Positions 16,861 through 25,479 of a stretch of 46,275 nt of DNA are shown in pieces (positions within the stretch are counted from its first letter, which is position 1; each line of letters opens with the position of its first letter). Source of the DNA: Azoarcus sp. TTM-91 (GTDB taxonomy: Bacteria > Pseudomonadota > Gammaproteobacteria > Burkholderiales > Rhodocyclaceae); NCBI RefSeq assembly GCF_012911025.1, contig NZ_WUEI01000031.1, positions 1-46,275 of the forward strand, read 5' to 3'. Under the pieces are notes generated by a model. That model saw nothing but the letters and a program-made list of their open reading frames with translations, was not told the DNA's origin and did not search any database. Both the position numbers and the translations under genes were made by a program.

Positions 16861-18936
16861 ATGGGCCGTGGCGCGGCGGACATGAAAGGGCCGACGACTT
16901 TCGCCGGCCGGCTGCGGCGCTACTACGTCTGGTACACCGTGGCTTTCGTCTTCTTCGTCGGCCTGCTGGCGATGGCGGAGCAGCTCGGCCTGTCGCAGCG
17001 CGCCATCGGCCACGTTTTCCTGTTCGTGACGTTGGCCATCTACGCCAGCATCGGCGTCATGAGCCGCACCAGCGATGTCAGTGAGTACTACGTTGCCGGC
17101 CGCCGGGTGCCGGCGGTATTCAACGGCATGGCGACCGCCGCCGACTGGATGAGCGCCGCCTCCTTCATCGGCCTCGCCGGCACGCTGTACTTCACCGGCT
17201 TCGAGGGCCTGGCCTTCGTCACCGGCTGGACCGGCGGCTTCGTGCTGGTGGCGCTGCTGCTGGCGCCCTACCTGCGCAAGTTCGGCCAGTACACCATTCC
17301 GGATTTCCTCGGCGCCCGCTACGAGGGCAACGTCGCCCGGCTGGTCGGCATAGGCGCCACCATCCTGGCGAGCTTCGTCTACCTGGTGGCGCAAATCTAT
17401 GGCGTTGGCCTGATCGCCAGCCGTTTCGTCAGCGTCGAGTTCGAGATCGGCCTCTTCGTCGGCCTCGCTGGCATCCTGGTGTGCTCCTTCCTCGGCGGCA
17501 TGCGGGCGGTCACCTGGACCCAGGTGGCGCAGTACGTGATCCTGATCATCGCCTATCTGGTGCCGGTCGGCATCCTGTCTTACAAGCTCACCGGCGTGCC
17601 GATTCCGCAGGCGGCCTATGGCGCGGTGCTGAGCCAGCTTTCCCAGCGCGAGGAGATGCTGTTCGACGCGCCGGAGGAGGTGGAGGTGCGCAGCATGTAC
17701 CGCTACCGGGCGGAGGATTACGGCACCAAGATCTCTACGCTGCCGGAGTCGCTGGATGCGGAGCGGCGCGGCCTGATCGAGCGCCTGCACCAGTTGCGCG
17801 CGGATAGCGCCCCGGCGCGCGACATCGCCCTCACCGAGCGTGCGCTGCGAGACCTGCCGCGCTCGCCGGAGGAGGCGAGGGTGGCCTGGGAGCGCGCCCG
17901 CGGCGAGGCGCTGGAGCGCGCCAGGCCGCCACCGCGCCATGCCGAGGCGCATCCCGGGGCAACGGAGGAGGAGTCGGTCGCCAAGCGCAACAACTTCCTG
18001 GCGCTGGTCTTCGTGCTCATGGTCGGCACCGCAGCGCTACCCCATGTGCTGGCGCGCTACTACACCACGCCCGGCGTGGCGGATGCGCGCCGCTCGGTGT
18101 TCTGGTCCATCGTCTTCATCTTCCTGCTCTACGTCACCGCGCCGGCGTATGCGGTGTTCGCCAAGTGGGAGGTGTATACCAATGTGGTCGGCTCCAGCCT
18201 GGCGGTGCTGCCGAGCTGGGTGGCGTCTTGGGGCAAGGTCGGGCTGGTGCGCATCGACGACATCAACGGCGACGGCATCCTGCAGCTGGCGGAGCTGAGC
18301 CTGAACACCGACGTGATCCTGCTCGCCACGCCGGAGATCGCCGGCTTGCCCTACGTGTTCTCCGGCCTGGTCGCCGCCGGCGGGCTGGCGGCGGCGCTAT
18401 CCACCGCCGACGGCCTGCTGCTGACCATCTCAAATGCGCTGTCGCACGACCTCTACTACAAGGTGATCAACCCGCGTGCCTCCACCCACCGCCGCCTGGT
18501 CATCTCCAAGTCGCAGCTGCTGGTAGTGGCGGCGGTGGCCGCCTGGGTGGCCTCGCTGCGGCCGGACAACATCCTGTTCATGGTCGGCTTCGCCTTCTCC
18601 ATCGGCGCTGCCGCCTTCTTCCCGGCGTTGGTGCTGGGCATCTTCTGGAAACGTGCCAACCGCCCCGGCGCGGTGGCCGGCATGCTGGCCGGGCTGAGCA
18701 TCACCCTCTACTACGCTTTCCGCACCCATCCCTTCTTCGGCGGCGCGGCGGCCAACGCCTGGTTTGACATCAACCCCATTTCGGCCGGTGTGTTCGGCGT
18801 GCCGCTGGGCTTTGCGGTGATCGTGCTGGTCAGCCTGTGCACCAGGCCACCGCCACGGGAGATCCAGGATCTGGTGGATTACGTGCGCTATCCGCACCTG
18901 CCGGAGCAGGAGGAAGGAACGGTGAAGAAAGCCTGA
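16861..18936 (+). CDS. sodium:solute symporter, large VC_2705/ActP-like subfamily
   Basis: The 691-residue product is an inner-membrane sodium:solute symporter with the SLC5 signatures DVSEYYVAGRRVPAVFNGMA, TAADWMSAASFIGLAGTLYF and, late in the protein, GLAAALSTADGLLLTISNAL. It is longer than ActP (about 550) because of a charged, mostly hydrophilic insert at about residues 265-375, typical of the large VC_2705-type symporters. A second loop (residues 467-478, DINGDGILQLAE) matches an EF-hand calcium-binding loop. The likely substrate is acetate or another short monocarboxylate, given acs and the CrbS-like sensor upstream. ATG at 16861 gives the longest form; ATG at 16882 is also possible and neither has a strong ribosome binding site. 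It is the last gene of the operon, starting 4 bases after the exonuclease-fusion stop. Confidence 0.9.
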   Translation: MGRGAADMKGPTTFAGRLRRYYVWYTVAFVFFVGLLAMAEQLGLSQRAIGHVFLFVTLAIYASIGVMSRTSDVSEYYVAGRRVPAVFNGMATAADWMSAASFIGLAGTLYFTGFEGLAFVTGWTGGFVLVALLLAPYLRKFGQYTIPDFLGARYEGNVARLVGIGATILASFVYLVAQIYGVGLIASRFVSVEFEIGLFVGLAGILVCSFLGGMRAVTWTQVAQYVILIIAYLVPVGILSYKLTGVPIPQAAYGAVLSQLSQREEMLFDAPEEVEVRSMYRYRAEDYGTKISTLPESLDAERRGLIERLHQLRADSAPARDIALTERALRDLPRSPEEARVAWERARGEALERARPPPRHAEAHPGATEEESVAKRNNFLALVFVLMVGTAALPHVLARYYTTPGVADARRSVFWSIVFIFLLYVTAPAYAVFAKWEVYTNVVGSSLAVLPSWVASWGKVGLVRIDDINGDGILQLAELSLNTDVILLATPEIAGLPYVFSGLVAAGGLAAALSTADGLLLTISNALSHDLYYKVINPRASTHRRLVISKSQLLVVAAVAAWVASLRPDNILFMVGFAFSIGAAAFFPALVLGIFWKRANRPGAVAGMLAGLSITLYYAFRTHPFFGGAAANAWFDINPISAGVFGVPLGFAVIVLVSLCTRPPPREIQDLVDYVRYPHLPEQEEGTVKKA

Positions 18937-18967
18937 GCCGGCGCTCGTGGCAGCGTCGAATCAGGGC

Positions 18968-18996
18968 TTCCATATCGCCCGACTTGCGGCTACAAT
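18968..18996 (+). promoter_or_regulatory. probable promoter of tRNA-Ser
   Basis: TACAAT at 18991-18996 lies 17 bases after TTCCAT (18968-18973) and 13 bases before the mature tRNA 5' end. The -10 box is good and the -35 box weak. Confidence 0.45.
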
Positions 18997-19009
18997 GCGC
19001 GGCTTCCAC

Positions 19010-19100
19010 GGAGAGGTGGATGAGTGGTTTAAGTCGCACGCCTGGAAAGCGTGTTTAGGGTAATACCCTAACGCGGGTTCGAATCCCGCCCTCTCCGCCA
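19010..19100 (+). tRNA. tRNA-Ser (anticodon GGA)
   Basis: A 91-base class II tRNA begins GGAGAGG and ends CCTCTCCGCCA, so the 7-base acceptor stem is perfect and CCA is encoded. The anticodon loop reads CTGGAAA between CACGC and GCGTG arms, giving GGA for serine codons UCC and UCU. A long variable arm (TTAGGGTAATACCCTAA) and the T arm GCGGGTTCGAATCCCGC follow. An intrinsic terminator lies 11 bases downstream. Confidence 0.98.
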
Positions 19101-19110
19101 GAATTCATCG

Positions 19111-19130
19111 AGGCCCGCAAGGGCCTTTGT
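19111..19130 (+). terminator. terminator of tRNA-Ser
   Basis: AGGCCC and GGGCCT pair around a GCAA tetraloop and are followed by TTGTCATTT. Its position just after the tRNA supports a short intrinsic terminator. Confidence 0.75.
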
Positions 19131-19541
19131 CATTTCCAGCCTCCGGATGAATCTGGCTTCGATTTCCGCATGAATGTCCATTCAGTTGTGTCGTGGGTTT
19201 GGTAGCGGCGCAGCTTCCGAGCGCGCCGGCAGTCCTGGGCTGTTTTAAGGAAATGCCGCGTCGGGTCGCAACCAGCGACGACAAGGGATACCGCTCCATT
19301 CCGGGTTGATGCAGAGGGCGGCATACCGGATTTCCCTTTTCGCGTCCGTCGGGAATGGGGCTGTACCGCTGTGTGATGTTGCGGGCTTGCCACCGGCATG
19401 GCCCGGGCGCGCTTTTGTCTTTTATACTCTGAATGACTGGCGGCCGGATCCTTCCTCGCGAAGTGGGCAATTGCACCGGCCGGAAATGAGGCCGGTTTTC
19501 GGCTTGCAGGCGGTCGGGCCTAGCATAATAGGAGAGGGACA
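19131..19541. other. 411-base upstream region of the autotransporter gene
   Basis: No coding sequence is supported on either strand; the open frames lack start signals and recognisable products. GC is visibly lower near the end. A TATACT hexamer at 19423-19428 may be the -10 box of the autotransporter promoter, without a clear -35 box, leaving a leader of about 105 bases. I see no regulatory repeat. Confidence 0.4.
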
Positions 19542-22500
19542 TTGAAGAGGAACAACCTGCCGGTAACGACTTCACTGCTGGGGCTGTCCCTGGCTGTCCT
19601 GGCGCAACATCCGGCTCAGGCCGCGCCCTGCGGAACCATCAATACAGCGGTATTCGATACCAGCGGGGTTGCATGTGATGGACCGGCTTTCGTCGGCAGC
19701 GGCCTGACCAGCTTGGCTATTGCCGTGAGCTCCACCATCTCGGGTGGATCGATAGGTCTTCAGAGCAGCTCATCCATCCTCGACTCCCTGATCAATGACG
19801 GCGTGATCAGTGCGAGCGACAGGGGGCTTTTCAACGCAGGTGGCAGCATAGGCACCCTGTCCAATGCGGGGACCCTTTCTGCATCGGCTGCACAGTCGGC
19901 CGGTATCCACAATGTGGCGACTATAGGCCTGATCCACAACCAGATTAGCGGAACCATAGTCGGCCAATACGCTGGCATCAGTAATAGTGGTTTCATTGGC
20001 GACGCCACCAGCGGCACGATAGGCACCATCATCAATGCCGGCCTGATTACCGGGAGTGGCTCCGGCTCTTTGACAAGCAACGGTATCGTCAGCAGCAATG
20101 GCGGGTATATCGGCCTCATAGAGAACCAGGCGGGCGGAACCATAACCAGTAATTCGTCGGGTATTTTCAATTACGGCGGATCTACGATTGGGACCGTCAC
20201 CAACTCCGGGATGATCAGCGGCCCCTTATATGGGATAGGTAATGAAGCCACGATAATCAGCCTGGAGAACACCGGAGGAACGATCTCCGGTGATCAGGCG
20301 GGCATATGGAATTCCGCTCAAGGCCATATCGATTCAATTGACAACGATGGCTTCATCGTTAGTTCCAGTGGCATAGGTATTTCCAATTCCGGCAGCATCG
20401 GTACGCTGACCAATAGCGGCACTCTCAGCGCCGCAACAGCAATCCAGAATGACGGGGCAGGCTCCATAGGCTCCGTGGTCAATTCGGGTTTGATCGCGGG
20501 CAATATCGGCAATACTTCCGCCAATGCGCTCACCATCGTTGGCGGAAGCGGCGGCACTATCGGTACCTTGACCGGCGTCAGCGGCGGAACGGGATCCGCC
20601 GACAAGGGAACGATCACCAGCACCACCGCGAATGTCGTCTTCAGTGATGGTGCGTTGCTGCTGAATGACAATATCGTTGCCACCGGCCATACGATTGCCA
20701 ATACCGGCGCCCAGTTGCTGCTGAGCAATCAGGTCACGATGACGGGCGCCTATCTCCAGACGACGGGCTCGCTGCAACTCGATTCTTCATCCGCCGGGCT
20801 GACGGTGACCGGTGCGGCCAATATCACTGGCGGTGAGATCGAATTGGGCGGTTTCTCCGCCAGCGCCAATAACCTCGTCAATCAAGGCAGCGTGCTCGCG
20901 GTGAGCGGTGGTTCCGGCTCCACCTTTACCGGCCTCAGCTATGCCTCGGATGTGGAAGGGCTGGAGCTTGCCGGCTCGGTGACGGGAAACAGCCTCTCCC
21001 TCACCGGAGGCAACAATTACATTGGCGCCTCGCTGGCCTCGCTGGATAACAGCGGCACGCTGAATGCTTTCAATCCGGTATATGTCGCTTCCACCGGCTC
21101 CCTGGGCACGCTGACCAATTCCGGCGCCTTGATCGGCACGGGGGCAGGCGTCAGGAACCTGGGCAGCATAGGTACCATTAGCAACGATGGTTCCATCGTC
21201 GGCGGCACGATAGGCATCTACAACTACGGTTCGGCCTCCAGTATTTCCGAGTTGAATTCCTCGGGGACGATCCAGGGGCAGCTCGGTATCGTGAATGACG
21301 GCACCATCGGGCTGCTTCATAACCAGGGGCTGGTGACCGGCAGCGTCAATGCGATCTTCTCATCCGGTCAATTGGGCACGATCCGGAATGCCGGCGTGAT
21401 CGCAGGCAACATCGTCAATACCTCCACCAATGCGTTGAGTATCACTGGCGGAACCATTTCGGCACCGGGCACGTTGACCGGTTACGGCGGTGGCATCGGC
21501 ACCATCAGCAGTACCGCGGCGAATGTGCTGTTCCTTGGAGGAGGCGTGCAGTTGCTGAACAGCAACATCAACGTCGGCTCCAACGCGGTCGTGAATAGCG
21601 GCGGCGTGCTGATGGTCAATGAGGCGATCAGCATCACCGGTAACTACACCCAGAGCACCGGTGGGTTGATTGTCGGCGTTTCGTCATCCAGCTACGGCAA
21701 CCTGCTCGTCAGCGGCAACGCGTCGCTGACCGGTGGGTTCGTCAACATGCAGGCATTGGGCGGCGGCAGCGTGCAGGAGGGCACCTACACCATCGTTTCC
21801 GCGGGCAGCGGCCTGAGCCTCGGCAACCTGTCCTACTACGCCAGCGGCTATGTGGTCACTGGCAGCCTGGTCACGGTGGGCGGCAACACCCAGTTGGTGC
21901 TGACGGTGGGAGATGGGGGAGGCGTTCCGACCACGGAGTACACCCGTATCGGCCAGCAGCAGGGCGGCTTCGCCACTGGCATGGGCGTGGCGCTGGACAG
22001 GATTGCGGCAATCGCCTCCAGTAGCGGCGTCACCCCGGCTGCCGCTGCCTTCCAGTCCGACGTGCTGGCGCCGCTGGGTGCCTTGTCCGAGGGCGAGCAG
22101 CAGGTGGGCGTAGCGCAGTTGGCCCCCAATCAGCTGACGCCGCAACTGATCTCCACCGCGGTGAAGCCGGTGGCGATGGCGATCGGCCAGCATCAGGAGA
22201 TGATCGCTGGCGTGATGAACGGCAGCGACCGCAACGCGGTGGCCCAGATGGCGGGTCTCACCGGGCAATCTTCCGGCGATGGCCTGCTGGGCCAGCGGGG
22301 CGCGTTCTGGGGCGAACTGGTGGGCGGCGTAGCCGATCGCGACAACTCCCGCAAGGCGGCCGGCTACCGCGCCAGCAGTGCTGGCTTCGTGATCGGCGCG
22401 GATTGGTACGCCAGCCCCAGCTTCATGGCTGGCCTGGCCTTCAGCTGGATCCGGAACGATCTCGACGGCAGGGGCGTTTCCTCCGGCAGCAAGACGCAGG

Positions 22501-23132
22501 CCGACACTTACCAAGTGACCGCCTACAGCCTGTGGCTGCCGGACTGGGCAGATGGCCGGCTGTCGATCGCCGGGCAGCTCGGCATCGGCGTCAACCGCTA
22601 TGACCAGAGCCGCCGCATCGACTTCCTCGGGGTCAAGGCCAAGGCCGACTACGACGGCGAGCAATACCTCGGCCAGGTCACGGTGGGCTACGACTTCCCG
22701 CTCAACCAGAACCTCACCCTGACACCGCAGTTCAGCCTGATGGCCGCGCGGCTGGAGAACGACGGCTACACCGAACACGGCGCCGGCGCTGCCAATCTGA
22801 AGGTGGATCACCTCAGCACCGACGTGCTGACCCAGGAGCTGGGCGTGAAACTCTCCGCCAGCTTCGATACCGCAGCCGGCCGGCTTGCACCCGATGTGAA
22901 GGTGGCCTGGCTGCACGAGTACGAGGACGGAGCGATTCGCACCAGTGGCGCGATGGGTGGCGTCGCTTTCACTTCATCCTCCACCAGGCTGAGTGCGGAT
23001 GGCGTCACCGTGGGGGTGGGCGCGACGCTGGACAAGAAGAACGGCGTCAAGCTGCGTCTGGAGTACAACGGCGACTTCCGCCATGCCTACCAGGCTCACA
23101 CCGGGGTACTGCGCGCCAGCTGGGATTTCTGA
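19542..23132 (+). CDS. type Va autotransporter with repetitive beta-helix passenger
   Basis: This 1196-residue protein starts at TTG (19542) after a strong GGAGAGGGAC site. A Sec signal peptide (about residues 1-27) ends at HPAQA|APCG. The passenger (about 28-830) is low in charge, rich in G, S, N, T and I, and built of short turns such as IGTLTNSGTLSA, IINAGLITGSGSG and IENQAGGTITSN, as expected for a right-handed beta-helix. A 110-residue block near 320-435 recurs near 618-745. A linker and the autotransporter beta-barrel (about 919-1196, starting RGAFWGELVGGVADRD) end in the outer-membrane signature WDF. Only two cysteines occur, both near the N-terminus of the mature chain. The product should be surface-displayed; adhesion or aggregation is the common role but is not shown here. 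The passenger DNA is less GC-rich than the neighbours. A TPR-sulfotransferase and a TPR-glycosyltransferase follow on the same strand. Confidence 0.93.
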   Translation: MKRNNLPVTTSLLGLSLAVLAQHPAQAAPCGTINTAVFDTSGVACDGPAFVGSGLTSLAIAVSSTISGGSIGLQSSSSILDSLINDGVISASDRGLFNAGGSIGTLSNAGTLSASAAQSAGIHNVATIGLIHNQISGTIVGQYAGISNSGFIGDATSGTIGTIINAGLITGSGSGSLTSNGIVSSNGGYIGLIENQAGGTITSNSSGIFNYGGSTIGTVTNSGMISGPLYGIGNEATIISLENTGGTISGDQAGIWNSAQGHIDSIDNDGFIVSSSGIGISNSGSIGTLTNSGTLSAATAIQNDGAGSIGSVVNSGLIAGNIGNTSANALTIVGGSGGTIGTLTGVSGGTGSADKGTITSTTANVVFSDGALLLNDNIVATGHTIANTGAQLLLSNQVTMTGAYLQTTGSLQLDSSSAGLTVTGAANITGGEIELGGFSASANNLVNQGSVLAVSGGSGSTFTGLSYASDVEGLELAGSVTGNSLSLTGGNNYIGASLASLDNSGTLNAFNPVYVASTGSLGTLTNSGALIGTGAGVRNLGSIGTISNDGSIVGGTIGIYNYGSASSISELNSSGTIQGQLGIVNDGTIGLLHNQGLVTGSVNAIFSSGQLGTIRNAGVIAGNIVNTSTNALSITGGTISAPGTLTGYGGGIGTISSTAANVLFLGGGVQLLNSNINVGSNAVVNSGGVLMVNEAISITGNYTQSTGGLIVGVSSSSYGNLLVSGNASLTGGFVNMQALGGGSVQEGTYTIVSAGSGLSLGNLSYYASGYVVTGSLVTVGGNTQLVLTVGDGGGVPTTEYTRIGQQQGGFATGMGVALDRIAAIASSSGVTPAAAAFQSDVLAPLGALSEGEQQVGVAQLAPNQLTPQLISTAVKPVAMAIGQHQEMIAGVMNGSDRNAVAQMAGLTGQSSGDGLLGQRGAFWGELVGGVADRDNSRKAAGYRASSAGFVIGADWYASPSFMAGLAFSWIRNDLDGRGVSSGSKTQADTYQVTAYSLWLPDWADGRLSIAGQLGIGVNRYDQSRRIDFLGVKAKADYDGEQYLGQVTVGYDFPLNQNLTLTPQFSLMAARLENDGYTEHGAGAANLKVDHLSTDVLTQELGVKLSASFDTAAGRLAPDVKVAWLHEYEDGAIRTSGAMGGVAFTSSSTRLSADGVTVGVGATLDKKNGVKLRLEYNGDFRHAYQAHTGVLRASWDF

Positions 23133-23151
23133 TCCCGCCTCTTCCCCGCAT

Positions 23152-23261
23152 GCCGGGCGAGCCGCGGCCGCGGTGATGCCCGGCTCGGCGCGGGCAGCCC
23201 GGCCCTCGCGATGCCCCCTGGCCACCTGTCGGTCCCGCGCTGTCGGGAAACGCAGGTGGCC
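23152..23261. repeat. two inverted repeats after the autotransporter gene
   Basis: GCCGGGC (23152-23158) pairs with GCCCGGC (23178-23184), and GGCCACCTG (23220-23228) pairs with CAGGTGGCC (23253-23261), the latter followed by TGTGTTT. Either could weaken or end transcription between the autotransporter and the TPR-sulfotransferase, but the T-run is poor and the second loop is long. Confidence 0.4.
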
Positions 23262-23341
23262 TGTGTTTCCCGTGGCAGACCTGTCTCGGTCGCCGGTCCG
23301 GTGATCTATAGTCACACGCTCCCATTCCGCCCAGCCCAGCC

Positions 23342-25465
23342 ATGACCTCACCTCAGCAACCCCAGCAGATAACCGTGGAACAGGCGCTGGGGCAGGCCCA
23401 GGCGCACTGGAACGCAGGCCATGCCGACCAGGCGGAGCGGCTCTGCCAGCATGTGCTGGCATTGTGGCCCGGGCAGTCCGACGCCCTGCACCTGATGGGC
23501 TTGATGGCGCATGCCTACGGCAATCTCGACCTCGCCATCGACCACTTGCGCAAGGCCTGCCTCGCGCCCCGGGTGCCGGCCGCCTTCCTCAGCAATCTGG
23601 CCGAGATGTGCCGGCAGAAAGGTTTGCTCGAAGAAGCGGAGCGGGCGGCGCGGCGTGCCGTGACGCTGGAAAACACACTGGTGGCGGGGTGGAACAACCT
23701 CGGCATCATCCTGCAGGAGGCCGGCAAGCTGGAGGAAAGCCTGCATTGCCTGCAGCGGGTGGCCGCCCTGCAACCGGGCTCGCCCGAAGCCCACAACAAC
23801 CTTGGCAACACCCTCAAGCGCATGGGCAGGCTGGCGGAGGCCCGCCGTTGTTATGAGGCGGCGCTGGCCCTGGCGCCGGCCTATGCTGAAGCCTTCAGCA
23901 ACCGGGCCAACCTGCTGACCGAACTGGGGGTACTGGACGAAGCCCTGGCCGATGCCCGTCGTGCCATCGACATCAACCCCCGGCTGGCCGACGCTTACAT
24001 CAACGCGGGTGCCGCGGAGCTGGCCGCCGGCCGCTACGAGCAAGCGCTGCGCTGGGCAGACGCCTTGGCGAATTTTGCTCCGCTGCATGTCGGCGCCATG
24101 GTGGTAAAGGCGAAAGCCTTGAGCTATCTGCATCGGCTGGACGAGGCGTTGGTGGAAGTCCGCAGGGCGGTCGCCAGCCTGCCGGACAACGGCGAGGCCC
24201 AGAACGCCCTGGGAGAAGTGCTGCAGGCCCGTGGCAACACTGCCGAGGCTCTGGCCGCTTTCGAGCGCTCGGCGTTAGCCCTGGGTTTCGCGCCGGAAAA
24301 GGCGCTGCTCAACCGTGCCAGCCTGCTGATGGAATTGGGCGAGCGGGATAAGGCGGAACAGGCTTTCGACGCGTTGCTCGCGCGTTTTCCGCGTGCGGCG
24401 GGGGCCTGGTTCAATTTCTCCGACCTGCACCGCTTCACCGCGCCGGACGACCCCGCGCTCGCCGCAATGGAAGCGCTGCTGGCGCCGGATGGCGTGCAGG
24501 TGCTCAGCGACCGCATCGCCCTCGGTTTCGCCCTGGCCAAGGCCTGGATGGATCTCGGCGAACCGGAGCGGGCCTTCGCCTACCTGGACGAGGCCAATCG
24601 CAGCAAGCGCGCTACCTTCTCGTACGACAGCGCCGCCACCGACCAATGGATGGCATCCATCGCGACGGCCTTTTCCGCCGAAGCGATGGCGCGGCCGCGC
24701 GCCGAAGTCGCCGGCAGCGAAGCCGCCTTGTTCGTGCTCGGCATGCCGAGGTCGGGCACCTCCCTGGTGGAGCAGATACTGGCGTCGCATCCGCAGGTGT
24801 TCGGTGCCGGGGAACTGGCGGACATCCATCACCTGACGCAGTGCGGGCTGTCCTATCCCGCCGGCGCGTCCCAGCTGCCGCTGGAAACGGAGGCCGCGCT
24901 GGGCCGGCGCTATCTGGAAAGCCTGCGCACGAGGGCGGGCAGCCACGCGTACATGGTGGACAAGATGCCCTCCAACTTCTTCCACGCTGGCTTCATCAAC
25001 CGCATCCTCCCGGGAGCCCGCATCATCCATGTGCGGCGCAACCCGGTGGACACTTGCCTGTCCTGCTATTCCAAGCTCTTTACCCGCGAGCAATTGTTCG
25101 CCTACGACCAGACCGAACTCGGCCTGTTCTACCGGGCCTACGAGCGCCTGATGGCGCACTGGCGGGCGGTGCTGCCGGCAGACCGCTTCTTCGAGATCGA
25201 ATACGAGGAACTGGTCGCCGACCTGGAAGGCTGCGTCCGTCGCCTGCTGGCGTTCTGCGGGCTGGCGTGGAGCCCGGCCTGCCTGGACTTCCACCAGACC
25301 CGCCGGCTGGTCAGAACCGCCAGCGTCAATCAGGTCCGCCAGCCCCTGTTCAACAGCAGCGTAGGCCGGTGGAAGCCCTATGCCCGGCAACTCGGGCCCC
25401 TGCTGGCTGCGCTGGGTGTTGAAGGCGTGGAGGGGAAGCCCGTGGAAGCAAGCCGCATCGCTTGA
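23342..25465 (+). CDS. TPR-repeat sulfotransferase
   Basis: The 707-residue cytoplasmic protein has an N-terminal array of about ten tetratricopeptide repeats (residues 10-360; examples are WNNLGIILQEAGKLEESLHC and AHNNLGNTLKRMGRLAEARR) and a C-terminal sulfotransferase domain (about 460-690). The PAPS-binding loop is clear at about residue 467 (LGMPRSGTSLVEQIL), and the 3'-phosphate-binding segment is RIIHVRRNPVDTCLSCYSK. A role transferring sulfate from PAPS to a protein tyrosine or a glycan would fit the family. No Shine-Dalgarno site is seen before ATG 23342; a TATAGT hexamer at 23307-23312 may be a promoter. It is followed after 14 bases by a TPR-glycosyltransferase and preceded by an autotransporter, which suggests a shared job in modifying a surface protein. 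The acceptor is unknown. Confidence 0.9.
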   Translation: MTSPQQPQQITVEQALGQAQAHWNAGHADQAERLCQHVLALWPGQSDALHLMGLMAHAYGNLDLAIDHLRKACLAPRVPAAFLSNLAEMCRQKGLLEEAERAARRAVTLENTLVAGWNNLGIILQEAGKLEESLHCLQRVAALQPGSPEAHNNLGNTLKRMGRLAEARRCYEAALALAPAYAEAFSNRANLLTELGVLDEALADARRAIDINPRLADAYINAGAAELAAGRYEQALRWADALANFAPLHVGAMVVKAKALSYLHRLDEALVEVRRAVASLPDNGEAQNALGEVLQARGNTAEALAAFERSALALGFAPEKALLNRASLLMELGERDKAEQAFDALLARFPRAAGAWFNFSDLHRFTAPDDPALAAMEALLAPDGVQVLSDRIALGFALAKAWMDLGEPERAFAYLDEANRSKRATFSYDSAATDQWMASIATAFSAEAMARPRAEVAGSEAALFVLGMPRSGTSLVEQILASHPQVFGAGELADIHHLTQCGLSYPAGASQLPLETEAALGRRYLESLRTRAGSHAYMVDKMPSNFFHAGFINRILPGARIIHVRRNPVDTCLSCYSKLFTREQLFAYDQTELGLFYRAYERLMAHWRAVLPADRFFEIEYEELVADLEGCVRRLLAFCGLAWSPACLDFHQTRRLVRTASVNQVRQPLFNSSVGRWKPYARQLGPLLAALGVEGVEGKPVEASRIA

Positions 25466-25479
25466 GGTCCTGGACACGG

